This document shows, piece by piece, positions 36,702-48,959 of a stretch of DNA of 64,000 nt (the stretch's first letter is position 1; every line of letters begins with the position of its first letter). The stretch covers positions 57,462,870-57,526,869 of the forward strand of contig CM049307.1 of NCBI GenBank assembly GCA_026874595.1. The letters are read 5' to 3'. Made by a program: the position numbers and the translations under genes. The DNA is from Sipunculus nudus. Lineage: Eukaryota; Annelida; Sipuncula; Golfingiida; Sipunculidae. The notes below the pieces were generated by a model. It had not been told where the DNA came from, ran no database searches, and worked only from the letters and a program-made list of their open reading frames with translations.

Positions 36702-39700
36702 CTATGCAAATTTGAGTGCCGGCTAAAATTACGGTCATTGGCGAAACAGCAGAGGTAGCCACGGCGGGGGGGGGGGGGGATCCATATATACTATACAAAG
36801 CAAGATGTCCACATTTATCTAGCTCTTAGAAATAATTTTGCAAGAATTATTATTTACAAAAATGATCACGAATATTACCCGTGGATTCTCCGGTTCTCGG
36901 CGGATTCTTCGACTTTTAGACATACACGCGCGTTGAACTGGAGCACAGAGGGAATTCCGGGCATATTTATGATAATGTCAGGTATTTACACAAAGTGCAA
37001 ACACTGGGTTTAAGAATATGCAAGCTTTACAGGGGCGGATCCAGGATTTAGGAAAAGGGGGGGTCCAACCCAGGAGGACTAAAGAAAATCCTAAAAAAAA
37101 GGTCATCACGTCTGGAAAAGGGGGGGTCCAGGCCGCAAAATTACGTCTAAAACCCCTTAAAAAAGGTTGCTTCGGGTGAAAAAGGGGGGGTCCGGACCCC
37201 CTGCCCCCCCCTGGATGCGCTTCTGCTTTACCTTTTAATTGTTCTATGTGAAATATCTATTGTTCTATGATTATTTTGGCTCTCGATGGATTTACTTTTT
37301 ATGAACATACTTAAGCGGTAAAAAAAATTAATGCCGTAAGGGGTATTAAATAACCAAAATTTCATTGCAGGAAGCTGTTTTTTTGACGATCTTTAGATCA
37401 TTTGTGCCGGTCGGTACGTTGCAAATGTTTCCTTTGTGCCAGCAGGCAAATGTCCATCCCGGCTACCCCCTACCGGCGCCGACCGTCTTGGCTATAACCC
37501 TGATCATATGTTTTTTATTGATCCCTTTAACGAAAAATATAAAGTATAGCAAAACCTTTCATAAAACATTTGATTGATAATGTCCTTTACTAACAAGTGA
37601 ATAACATCTAATTAACAAAGATTTGCACCTGATTTTGACGAGCAATTTGCTAAGGCCAGTTTTCTTCGACAATCTTTATTTGTTTAACGATTAGTACAAA
37701 CATTTCTTGAATGACATTAAACAGATAATAGGAAAGGCATATATTTATTTTTTTAAGGATAAACATTATATTAGATACCTTATTTTTTCAGATACCTGTG
37801 AATTCTTAAACTTATCTGTTAAGATCTAATCTTCACATCTGTTAGTATTAGAGCGTATGCATTAAGATTGTCCCATCCAATTTAAAATTGATATCACAAG
37901 ACATAATAAAAGTGGGGTATCCCTATTGGGAACACTGACGTTTACCACAGTTTTGTGTAAGGCTTGAAAGGCTTTTTTAGCACAGTGGTTTTAATATGGT
38001 GCAATTTTAAAACGGACCTTTTCTTCTGACATCGTACAGACAGATTAACCTTTGTGTGGACGTTATTTGTAAATGTCATGTAAATCTTGGTCTTCTTGAT
38101 GTAACTGTCAAGTGTCACCCCAGTACAGACCACGTCCCCTACTATATATATACTAACAACGCTTTTTGATATTTTATCATTAAGGATGGCAAGACCTTTG
38201 CGGGGGACGCAATTGATCCATCAGTTACATGGACGGACATCTGGTGGTTAAAGAAGGAATCAGGGATGCCGGTGGTTGTCAAGGGCGTCCTGACAGCAGA
38301 GGACACAGAGCTGGCGATACAGCACGGCGCTGATGCTGTTTATGTGTCAAACCATGGCGGCAGACAGCTGGATACAGTACAGGCCTCGGTTAGTTTTTTT
38401 TTTTTTTTTTTTTTTATAGGAAGCCCTGTAATGTGGGATGTTAACTATATATGATCATCACAAAAGCCAAGACTGTTCTCATTTAACCGTTAATGCCTCC
38501 ATAGGCCCACGAATTAAATGAATTTATATAATTTTATCTGAGGAACAACTGTTGTCGCCTTATTGTAAATTTAGATTGACGTTCTACCGGAAGTGGTTGC
38601 TGCCGCTAGAGGGCGCGTTGAAGTCTACCTGGACGGTGGGATCAGAACAGGCACAGATGTATTCAAATCTTTGGCACTTGGGGCAAGAGCCGTGTTTCTT
38701 GGTCGTCCAGTCATCTGGGGGCTCGCTTGTAAGGTAGGGTGTGTGTGGGGGGGGGGGGGGGGGAGTTATATCGGACACGTTTGGCCTCGTCGGCTTACCG
38801 TTCCATGACAAATAGAGACAACGCCGGTTTCCTGGTACAGGCGCGGATCCAACTTTTTTTAGACATATCTTATGCATGACAGGGGGGATTTGGAGGTCGA
38901 GACACTCCTGCTCTTAACCAACGACCTTTTTTGGATAATTTTTTTGCATGACACCCATTGACCCTCCCCGCAAAAAATCCTGGACCCGCCCCTGTGGTAT
39001 CATTTCGAACCTCACGAACAGGATATGTTATTATAAATACTTAGCACGCATAGGTGAGGAGCCCTCTAGTACAACAAAACTGCAAGAGACGCCGCGGAGG
39101 TTCACCTTGGTAATATCGGACACCACCCGGGTAATATCGGACACGGTACTGAACGGCGATACTTAGCGCCGGGATTGACAGCTATATCATTGAAAACTGA
39201 CGTTGATTGATGGCACAGATGCCATAAAATGCACAAAACGTATGGTATTATGGGAAAACACTGTCAAAACTTTTATTTTATCAGTTTTTCTAACAATGGT
39301 AGCTCATGGATGCGCCGAGTTTGAAATTCTCTTCCATTGATCTTACTCCGAGATCGTGACTGGCAACGTGAAAGGCTGTTAATTTACACTGAATGCGCAA
39401 ATTAGCAAACTGAATTTTTTAAGTTGATTTTTGTATAAAATAACGATAAATAACCAACACTCTAGATTTACTGCCGACATAAAATGTGTATTTTCCAAGT
39501 ATATAATCTGTCATATCTTTATTTCTTAAATAAATCAAAGACCAGGTCTACGCTTATTGTATAATTTCTTCTGTTATAATTCTAATGCGTGGGAAAATGC
39601 CGGCAATGATAGTTTTACCCTTTGTGAATAAAAAGTGATTATTTAAATCCAAAAATGCAAAGTAACATGATCATATACAATAAAATAATAATATATGTGT

Positions 39701-40992
39701 AAAATTTTAATTTTTATATTTATTTTCGTAAACTGTTAAAAGTTAAACTGTAAACTGTTAAAGTTACATACAAGAAACTCTAAATGCCGATCTATATAAC
39801 AAATGTGTGACATTATGACCTCGTGTTCTATTAAATTATAAACAGCTGATTTACTGTGAAAATAAAATTTAAATATCATAGCAATTATCTGTGTTTCAGC
39901 GGCAATGTGCCGTTGTTTATCCTTTGAAATGATTGCCAGTTTCAATGATTGCCGAGTGTCCGATATTAGCCGGGTTCCCTTTGATAAAAATAGCCACCCG
40001 GAAAATATCGGACTGTTCACATATTATAGAAAATATTAAATATCTTTGTTTTTAGTCAAGTAAACAGCTACACAGTCTGACTGTGATATAATCTGGTCAA
40101 CAAGTCGTGTCATCGCCCCTGACTGTTAAAACGTGACCTAATTTCAGGGTCACGCCGGTCACGTGTGTCATGTCTGAACTTATCAGGACGGCTGAGGCCT
40201 GTCATTAGTTCGGTGATAGCCGTGTTAAACTAATGAAAAATTATCTATTATTAAATTTTGGCTCTATTTATCGGTTATAAACAAAAAAAATTATAAACTT
40301 TAGTTGGTCGCATGCTGTCGGTCGGGACTGCCAAAAATGATCGAATCCTGAGGAATTTTAGGCAAGTGTCCGATATTACCCGGGTGTCCGATATTTTCCG
40401 GGTTTACTCTAAGGTTAAAATATTTACACCCTTACAAATGTCAAGAGAAACCTGAACATGATAAGGTAGTACATGAAAACTGCTCTATGAAAAATTTTCA
40501 TAAATGTAAAATTTTACTTATTGTTGAAAAATAAGTATTGAATTGTGTAGGCAAATAACAAAGATTATAATAATTAGAAAACAATATATTGAATTATGTA
40601 TGCAAATGAAAAGATATCAATAGACTGAATATAATATATTAAATTCTGTATTCAAATAACAAAGATAATAATAATACTGTGAGCACAATATTTCATTGGC
40701 TCACTGACCATGACATTTTGGTACGTTTTAGGAACAAGAAGGGGCGGAAGAGGTGCTTTCACTATTAAAACAAGAGTTGAGTGCGGCAATGGCATTAACA
40801 GGTTAGTATTTACGGACCCTAACGGGTCCTTATTAAAATGGATCTTTGATGATTGAATCTCATTTCACCGAAAGAAGGTTAAAATGTGTCAGATGCTAGG
40901 CTATATCAGATTATTCCTAACCAGTAAGTAAAGTTAAAGTCAATAACCTTTCAATAATGCAGTTTTGCCAACATTGATCCTGATTCCATTTT

Positions 40993-41045
<53 letters not shown>

Positions 41046-41284
41046 CTGGTAGTGCAAAATGTTTCCTCTGTACAATACCATAGAAATATGGGTACCTTAA
41101 TATATGCGATACATCACAATAAAGTTCAAAGAACTATTTTATGAAGTATTACAACATGATATTACAGGAGACTGGGCTTGTTTTTTGTAAATGTCTACAA
41201 TCTAAAAATGTTTTTTTATTTCCAGGATGCCGCACCCTTGCTGAGATAAACAGTGACTATGTACAGGTTGTCTCCCTTCTGTGA
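34255..41284 (+). CDS. 2-hydroxyacid oxidase, complete seven-exon copy
   Basis: FMN-dependent alpha-hydroxyacid oxidase (glycolate oxidase/HAO family), expected to oxidise 2-hydroxyacids with O2, giving H2O2. Exons: 34255-34388, 35394-35545, 36250-36509, 38185-38388, 38575-38733, 40732-40801 and 41226-41284 (TGA). All have AG/GT borders; 345 residues. The ATG is the first in frame and gives [14 protein letters not shown], matching the paralogues. Seen: Tyr25, Tyr131 in VYIFK, Asp of YTID, Lys215 in VVKGV, His239 and Arg242 in SNHGGRQLD, and FMN site LDGGIR, GTDV, LGRP. Odd: Val where plant and human enzymes have the loop arginine (HGKV); about 20 loop-4 residues are missing between exons 3 and 4, and I found no 60-nt exon in intron 3; the C-terminus is VVSLL rather than a canonical PTS1. 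Exon 5 has [14 protein letters not shown] where its relatives read [14 protein letters not shown]. Introns hold a SINE, palindromic G-rich repeats, a TIR-like element and (TA)n. The family is sure; substrate and localisation are not. Confidence 0.88.
34915..35217 (-). mobile_element. tRNA-derived SINE in HAO intron 1
   Basis: On the - strand, 35217-35150 reads as a degenerate tRNA head: TGGCTCAGGTGTAGAG resembles an A box and GAGTTCAAATCTC a B box, correctly spaced. The body runs to about 34915, ending in a GTCACGAAGTCCCGAACC segment. A related tail piece recurs at about 42495-42560. It lies entirely within intron 1 of the + strand gene. Confidence 0.7.
36645..36700. repeat. (TA)n microsatellite in HAO intron 3
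   Basis: TA repeat with one TAAA interruption, followed at about 36767-36779 by a G13 run. Confidence 0.95.
37030..37228. repeat. GC-rich palindromic repeat (GGGGCGGATCCAGG family), copy in intron 3
   Basis: Begins CAGGGGCGGATCCAGGATTT and ends CCCCTGGATGCGCTTCTG, so the ends are inverted relative to each other. Three GGGGGGGTCC blocks lie between. Similar ends occur at about 38837-38997 (GCGCGGATCC ... CCTGGACCCGCCCCTG) and a partial copy at 44866-45000. It behaves as a short dispersed non-autonomous element. Confidence 0.6.
38837..38997. repeat. GC-rich palindromic repeat, copy in intron 5
   Basis: Ends CAGGCGCGGATCCAAC and AATCCTGGACCCGCCCCTG form an inverted pair like that at 37030-37228. 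Located in intron 5 of the + strand HAO gene, after a long G run (38746-38763). Confidence 0.55.
39109..40402. mobile_element. 1.3-kb element with inverted GGTAATATCGGACAC ends (MITE-like)
   Basis: The left end (39109-39144) has two direct copies of GGTAATATCGGACAC separated by CACCC. The right end (40376-40402) has the reverse complements GTGTCCGATATTACC and GTGTCCGATATTTTCC. Further inverted copies lie inside at about 39955-40015. No transposase is visible. It sits wholly in intron 5 of the HAO gene. Repeated subterminal words and inverted ends suggest a non-autonomous DNA transposon; the superfamily is not identified and no target-site duplication was confirmed. Confidence 0.6.
40994..41042. 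repeat. (TA)n microsatellite in HAO intron 6
   Basis: About 24 TA units between exons 6 and 7 of the + strand HAO gene. Confidence 0.95.
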
Positions 41285-42324
41285 CGTCATATCTTGAACA
41301 TCACACACTGTTGATAAAACAAACGAGATAATGAAATCTTAGTGCTTGGATGATGAAATATGACGAAAGGAAATCTTATAAACATAGAAATATAGCAAAT
41401 ATAGCATCATATATATGTCATAAGGCAGGCATGCAGGATATTGAAAAACGTTTACACGTAAAATAAAGGGAATTCCATTCTTTAAAAATGAGAATGAAAT
41501 AACGACTACTCACAAACAAGTTTTTATGCCGAAATTCGAATTAAGAAGAGGTATCTGGACAAAATGCATTAATGCGAGATAAGAAAGGTTCTGTTACATC
41601 TATATTTAAGGTTCTGTTTGTAATAAGTCATAATACATTCCGTTTATCAAATACTTATTTCACATCTTTAACCACTATATGGAGATTATTTTATACCATC
41701 CGTGATTGACTCATGCCAGGGACACGTTATCATCCTTACTGAATAAAAACTTCATTTTGAGCAATAATTAACCATATCTATCATCAAACAGGTGATTAAT
41801 AAACATCGTCTTGTCGCCTTTCACCTCAAGTTAAGCCTGTCCCCGGTCCGCCCGGGAGGTTATGACCCTTGACTTTTCATGTGTGTAAAACCTGAAAATA
41901 GGTATTAATCCTCGGGCCAGGGGCAATGAGAGAATAACATGGGACGAAATCACTAGATATAGAACTCAATCGCAGTTACTAAGTATTATATCCTGTCAAA
42001 AGCCAAGGCGGCCGCTCGGGTGTCCGTTAGCGGTGGTTGATTTTAAGTTTTGGTCGGTCAAAAACTGTCCGTTGTCTTTAATAGCGGAGTGTCCGCCCTA
42101 AAAGTGTCCGCAGCCCGGGGCTTCACTGTATATATGAAAGTTCTATTATGAATAATTATATGGACACGTTATATTCGTAATGATCATTTTGTCTTTGATA
42201 CAAGTTACGACAGGCACGAAGACATCTGCAATTGTATCATGTGACCTATCATGGTCCGAAATACTTACCTAACCTTAAGGAAAATGAAGCCTCTTTAGTT
42301 CTTGAATTGATAAATTTCTTCCTG

Positions 42325-42402
<78 letters not shown>

Positions 42403-42403
42403 A
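42325..42403. repeat. (CA)n(TA)n compound microsatellite
   Basis: About seven CA units followed by about 27 TA units and a TATTTATATATA end. Confidence 0.95.
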
Positions 42404-43474
42404 TAGAGTGGTTTAAGGTATTATGATTCAGGATTTTATTTGGGACGTAAATTAACATTAATCCAGTTCTTTTTCAAAGTATGTATATCTACTGAATTCC
42501 ATTTCTATTTGGAACTACGTGACAGAGCTAGTTACACCCGCTTCCTGGCATTTTCTAATGTTGCATCATTCTACACTCTGATGTTGTAAATTTTTTTTTA
42601 AAGATAGAGGACACGTATTAACACCCTAAACCTCCGGGAGCAAATAGGTAATTTGTACAAGTGAACTGATGAGATTCCTTATGACGTATATTTTGGGTAC
42701 AGAAGTACAAGGTTAGTTAGCGAGTTAATTAATTAAAACAAGCTAAATAATTAGACGGTCAGCCGGTTACCGTCCTTGATCTGTCACGTACGCTTCAGTG
42801 AGTCTCGGCGCACACACTGAGTAAGGAAGATATGCAGGACCAGATTAAAACTCGGGGTTAGATACAGTGTTGCCCTCTTTGATCTATCAATTAGGCAGCG
42901 GTGACAAGGCGCAGCCATTGACTCGTGACAAAAATTATTACAGTACTTTTCGGCGGTGGTCGCATTAGCAGGGTCGCATTATCGCTGGGGCCAGGAAATC
43001 TGCCTGTAATTCTGAATTCAGGGGTGGTCGTAAGTTTGAGTCATTTATAAACAGAAATAACACTTATAAAGTCGGGACGTTCCACAAGGCGGGGGTTCAA
43101 TTCTACTCTGGAAGTAGTAGATGCAAATCACCTTGGTCAAATGAAGCAGTGAGGTACAAGCAGATGCAGCAACAGGTACTCATAAACACGCATTTCCGTG
43201 TAGTCAAAAGATAAATTATGGCAAAGTACGAGTTGAACTATGAAAAGACTGATTTTGAATGTACAGTAAATACAGTTGATGCTGTATTTAGAAGTAAAAC
43301 TGTGGATCTAGTATTCGTCTCCCTCTACGAGCAGAAGGTAAACATATCTTCATTCTACCAAGTCCGACATCTACGCTTTCACAGACCTTAATCCAGCGAG
43401 CAGCTCTGGTACCTATTTTATGATTAACTAAAAATCTGCATTTTAATCAATTCAAGCCTACGCCAAGTGTTTTC

Positions 43475-43570
43475 ATTCAATTTTGGCAAATATTCCTAGG
43501 TGCAAAAGTCACTGTACATTTGGGAATATTCCTTGATAATGTTCCTGAATCCGGATCATGTACCCGGTCC
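43475..43570. repeat. Dispersed repeat family member
   Basis: Contains ATATTCCTAGGT, CACTGTACATTTG, ATATTCCTTGAT and TTCCTGAATCCGGATCATG. Related copies are at 55415-55500 (same strand), and in reverse complement at about 50595-50670 and 4549-4575. No coding content. Confidence 0.6.
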
Positions 43571-44865
43571 ACACCAAAATGTAAGCGATTACTCTTTGAC
43601 CAATTCCCAAAATTCCCTGAAAATTCCGTTCATGATTGCGTGAGTTGTGCAAAGCATTTTTAATTTGATTGGCTATAGATGCCAAAGGCAGTAATTATCT
43701 TAGTATAATTTTCAATATTATAAATGAAATCTGCATATTTTGCATTGATGTACATAATTATTTTAAAACTATTATATTCACTGTAATCAAGGTATACATC
43801 TGTCATTCCCGAAACAAGGGCAGTTGTTAGTCTTGGCATTTTTCAAGACATTCACCTGTACAATACATATGATTGACAGTGGTACAAGATTACCGGTAAT
43901 TTTACGGTTGGTTTCTATGGCAACCAAGGTTAATCTGGCAATATTAAAAGTCGCCGATTGGCGGCCATATTGGATTTTGGGCAGGTCTAATGTTCGTTTG
44001 GGCTCAAGCTGTCACAGACATGAATCATCTCTCTGAATTTGAGAATGATCAAATGCATTTTATTTTAAAATAGAGAAAGATCAAATGTATTTTGTTCGAA
44101 AATAATGCTCCAAAGAAACCGTCACCGCTTGACGCAAGCTTAGACGATGGACAAAATGATGACTAATAACAAATGAAGAATGAATTTGATACACATGGGA
44201 GTTGAAACAAAGCCATTATTCCTTGGCAAACAAGAGAAGAAAAACGGGGGGGGGGGGGGGCGGGTTATCGGCGCTGATACCAGGGTAAGCGTAAGCACAA
44301 GTCTCTATTCAAGTGTATAGGAACACATTTCCAGGGGGGGGGGGGGGGAGGGACCTTACACTAAAAGCAAATCATATCAATTATTAGGAGAATACAGGAT
44401 AAAATTGTAATTTCATTAGGTTTACTAGCTAATAAACCTGGTAACCGGCATTTTAACTCGTTTGAGGGGGGAGGGGGGTGTATTAAATGAGATGAAGAAT
44501 GTTGGCTCAATTTTTGCCTTCTAAAATTTAAAGCAAAATACATTTTGGTCATTGTGATACTCTCCCAATAAGATGTGTACAACTATTTTTAAATTTATTT
44601 TGTGGCGCTGTACTCGTGGCAAGAAATTCATACATCTGTATATTTACCTTGAAGACAGTAATGATGTTTACATTTGCCAACTGGAATAGGATGCTAGGGC
44701 ATTCATATTTTCGAAGATATTTGACTGGTTACATATATTATTATTTTTAGACATATAAAGGCTAGATTGATGTAAGGAATATATGAAAGATGACAAAAAT
44801 GTATGATTTACGGAAAAGAAACTATTCCTAATGAAAGAAGCGTGAAGATGCATTCCTCATTAGCC

Positions 44866-45000
44866 GCAGGAGCGGAACCAAGGGGACTGCCAGGGGGTCC
44901 GGAACCCCCCCCCCCCCAGCTTTTTTCAGCCGCCGCACACTTTTTGAGGGTTTCAGACCAATTTGTGTGGACTGGGCCCCCCTTTTCTGGACCTTGAGAC
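44866..45000. repeat. GC-rich palindromic repeat, partial copy
   Basis: Starts AGGAGCGGAACCAAGGGG and carries a GGGGGTCCGGAACCCCC core and a C14-type run, like the elements in the HAO introns. The right end is degraded. Confidence 0.45.
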
Positions 45001-45904
45001 CTTTTTTTTTAAGTTTTGTAGGGGGAATTTATATTTAAGGTGGAAACCCACTCAAAGTTAAAAATATTATGTTTTGTAGGGAATATAAATGATGCATTTA
45101 AAGTGGACTAAGTTCTTATGGTGGGAAACCACTCATAGTGAGGAATAATATGTTTTGTAGGGACTATAATTGATGTATTTAAAGCGGAAAACCACTAAAA
45201 GTAGGGAAACAGAGTTCAATTGATAAACTCTTGATTGAAGGCCTGCATGGCTAAGCCCAGTTTCCCCTGATTATCGGCCGAATAATGTCCTTGTTTACAT
45301 TCTCCACATAGACTGTCTACCTATGAATGTCAACCAGAAACCTACTGTCAAACGACATGATTTTACATCTAAAAGCTGTGAGGTGTAATTTTATAAAAGT
45401 AAATTGATCAAGTATACCAGTTTGAGCCAGTTTATCAGCCAGTATATTTGCATAAAAGACTAATATATTAGATAGTTGTACTCAAACAGTTACTAAGACC
45501 TGTATGTTTTGGTATGAAAAGCTGTACATCAAACTTCTTATGGAACCGGAAAATACAAGTGGGCAAAATAAATATTGAGACCAGGCCTTGAATCTGTTGC
45601 TGCGAAATATTATCTTTAGATTGAGTCAAGGTCGTTTGAACAGTCAAAATTATTGATCCGTCAGAAATGGTAACAAGGATAGACCCATTATAAGCTAAAT
45701 TAAAGAGATATCAATCCATAATTTATTAGTTAATGATTATCTCATCAGTTTTAATATAATTTAAAAATTTCTAAGAATCAGATGTGCATATAGAAATATA
45801 TCCATCATCATTGTTCCTACTATATTTTCATAGCAATCCATAAAGCCATTCCCGAAATTCCTAATATTTTGTATGAAATGTACGTTTGTTAAAAAAAAAA
45901 AATT

Positions 45905-45990
45905 CGCACAGATTCGAACTCACGCTGTCAGCCGTGTCACACGGACATACAACCTGTTCTAACCACTGCGCCATTTTGGATCTGATGCCA
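45905..45990 (-). mobile_element. tRNA-like SINE head or tRNA pseudogene
   Basis: On the - strand: ATGGCGCAGTGGTTAGAAC (A box-like), then GAGTTCGAATCTG (B box). The T-stem and acceptor stem do not pair well, so a functional tRNA is unlikely. Probably the head of a tRNA-derived SINE. Confidence 0.5.
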
Positions 45991-48940
45991 AATTTTGTTT
46001 TTATAGTTATATTGCATAAATGTTAAAATCGCGCGTGCCCGAAAATACAGTACCGGTTTGCCTTGGTGCAAGGCTGAGAATTACACACCAGGTGACCCGG
46101 GCTCCATACTCAGCCTCGAGTATGTTCTTACGAAATATCGTAGCGGTCCTTCTGATGTATCAGAAGGAAAGAATAAAAGAGTAATTAAGAATAAGATGCA
46201 GCTTAAACTATGTTCACTCTACCTATATATCCTTTATATATCAGTTTCCATACATGTGGAGTCTCCTGTTTATGTTATATATGATATAACAGCATTTTAT
46301 CATGAAGAGAAGAGCAGAAGACCATCACTGACACAGCCATGTTGCAGAGGCAGGAACCCTGGTCACCCATGACCTGACCTGTGACCTGACCTCTGGTGTA
46401 CCAGAGTAATTTATTGCTAATAAATCTATAAAAAAATCTTATTTCATGAATAATACTTATGAGTAAATGATAATATATGGCTTCAATAAGTCCTTTATAA
46501 GTTAATGGCTATATCATTTAAGGTTTTAACAAATTTGCCTATGGAAGTTATGGAAACAATATTTACTATAATTTATTTGGAACAATAATCAGAGGACAAC
46601 TTTTCTCATATCAATAAGGTCAAGGACAGGGTCATGTGACAAAAGATAAACATGACCGCATGGCAGGCTAAAAACACCACAGGAGTTGAAATCTTAACAA
46701 TTTCCTTGTAAGGGCACTTCTACATAATTTATTTTTACTCCAGAACAGTTTATTAGCCATTATTGGTAAGAAATTTGATAAATTGCCTCCATTTTCTCTG
46801 TCTATTTTGCAAATATCCCAATATACCCCTGCTACGCTTTTCCATAAGAGGATCCCCATAACTGAAATCTCATTTCAGTTATGAACCCATAACAAAGTAC
46901 CGGTATAATATTTATTTTGGTTAGACATAGGTCTATATTTGTCAGTGCCTCTCAGTCATTTGACTCTTCCCAAATCAGCATTCGCACCACATTTTCATTT
47001 GGTTCATCATTTACAAATATAGATCTTTATTTGAATCAGTTGTTAGCTTTATGCTGGTGTCAATGTAGACGCTATGAGACCAGTCCACCGGAGCCATGCC
47101 TTGACTACTATCGCGGTCTTTGGCTCAGTGCCCAACTTCACACCTCCCCCGAGTTTTATTGCCCCTGTGGTATCCGAAGTCACACCTTCTTATCAGGTAA
47201 TTAGCACCTAGATTTGGTACCACTGCACCTCTCGGGCTGCTGGGGTCCCTGTGTATGGCCCTGGCACTGGGGGTGAACATGGGCTTGGCAGTGAATGTGT
47301 TAATTGCTGGACTATTAAGATATTGTATATGAAACCGTGTATTTCGTATTCACTCAAGGTCTTCGACCTTATCTCCGTGTCCTAATTTAATATAAATCAG
47401 GGGAAACTTACAGTTTGATGGTCGTCAAATTGATTCCAGCATTTGGTATTACGAAATTAGAATTGAAAAGGAACACCAATGCGATCTCATGGCCGACGTG
47501 AAAGCAGGTTGGCTGGTCCACTTTTTCTCTATAGGAGTTTGACCTAAAGTCTCATTATAACTTTATCAAGTATCTACACCCGAGGCTCCCGTACTATTTA
47601 CGTATAGCGTCCTGGGCGTTTGTGCTTAATACCCGGGTCTGATATTTTTCTTACCAATGCGGGACATGTACTAACAATATTAATCCCTTTTGGTCACGAA
47701 GGTCCACCACTAGAAGTGATTACCGAGAGTCAGAGATCCATTATAAAAAAAACTGGCTTATCAACACTGCCGATAAAACGGTCAATAATAGGATACTTTG
47801 TACATGAGATTCATATTCAACTTTGGTCAAAATGACCCTCATTATTAATTTGTGTGACACCTCTATATGTCTTAGTTTTTAGCACTAGGTTTATCAGACA
47901 CATGTCCATCTTTCATTTTTAGCTTTTTGTAAACGGTATCACTTATAGGCCTGGGCTACCTTTTCTATCTATATACACATTTGATATCAGACTAAACAGG
48001 AGGTTCAAAAGACATACGGCCAATGTGATCGAGCACGTGGACAAAATATTTTGTTTGAAAAGTTTGAAGACGTTAATGTCGTTGTTTTCTCAATTAAATG
48101 ACATCAGCAATTGATATTAGACCATATTCTATTTTAGATAGGAATTCAATATTTTTTCTGTGTATTTTAGGGAATTTTGGATCCGTGTAAGATTATTTGA
48201 TATTTGAGGCTTTCACGCTCAAGTTACTCCTTTTAAATCGCTCACAATGGCGATTTCACCAAAAGCCTTGAGTGGTCCGAGATTGTAGCTGTTTCTTTGT
48301 CCCAGGATATCCTTTATCTCGGGCTCCTTGGCCATAGCATATTTCACAAAAATCGCAGTCACAGGTCCGCTCTAATCCCCGTTAACCCCAATACTTCCCT
48401 CAATAGGAATTAAAGCATTTTAATTTGATTTTAATCAAAATGTTGGTTATGGGAGAAATACACATCGGTGTTTTGATTTCTGCTTCAGCAGGGTTTCTGT
48501 GATTATGTTATGTGAATCTCAAGAGGTGAATCATGGGAGGAATGCTATGGGTGACTACACACAAGGCTTAGGTTTCTGACAGGGTTGGATTTCTGTGTTA
48601 AATATTATGTAAACACTTGGAGGGAGTAGATTTTGGATGTAACAATGAACAACAGGATTTATATGTACTCCAATCAATTAAGAAAATAATTTGATGTCAG
48701 ATTATTATTCTCTCTTATGACTTGAGTAAATGTCCATATTTGTTGAATTACACAGTCTTCAGTATTGTTTCTGTCATTTCTGCCAAACTAATGTCAGAAA
48801 CCTATTTCTGCCATGCCGAAAATAGTTATTTCTGTCTTGCCAGAAACAAGCAATTGCAGAAACTTGCGAACCCTGTTTACAGGTATGTTATTTTTTAAAC
48901 ATTCATTAAAGTCATTCCATTATAACCAATGGTTTCAATT
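45991..48940. other. Gene-free stretch
   Basis: Open frames at 46058-46372, 46917-47204 and 47620-47835 are short, lack domains and have no conserved exon borders, so I do not call them genes. A TGACCTGACCTGTGACCTGACC simple repeat lies at about 46370-46392. A possible retroelement scrap lies at 48232-48352 (entered separately). Confidence 0.4.
48230..48352 (-). pseudogene. Possible copia-type retroelement coding scrap
   Basis: On the - strand about 41 codons read FVKYAMAKEPEIKDILGQ, then PLKAFGEIAIVSDLK and a stop. The block 'LK.FGE.AIV' resembles the segment after the integrase core in copia-like polyproteins. No stop-free extension exists on either side. Codon-like composition is the main evidence; the family is a guess. 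Confidence 0.3.
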
Positions 48941-48959
48941 GCAGGTCATCAATTTCTGG

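Larger units (their letters stand above)
41285..45890. other. Gene-free stretch with repeat fragments
   Basis: No host coding exon supported. Contents: a CACTGTA-ended GC-rich piece with repeated GTGTCCG (about 42020-42130) that resembles a MITE end; (CA)n(TA)n at 42325-42403; a SINE tail fragment at 42495-42560 related to 34915-34965; a dispersed repeat at 43475-43570; and G-homopolymers at about 44247-44260 and 44335-44348. Confidence 0.45.

Noticed and set aside
37365-37577. Candidate missing loop-4 exon in the + strand oxidase (after TTTCATTGCAG)
   Set aside because: No donor gives 60 nt in phase 0, and the residues do not resemble the family loop.
45905-45990. Functional tRNA gene
   Set aside because: A and B box words are present, but the T-stem and acceptor stem do not pair; more likely a SINE head.
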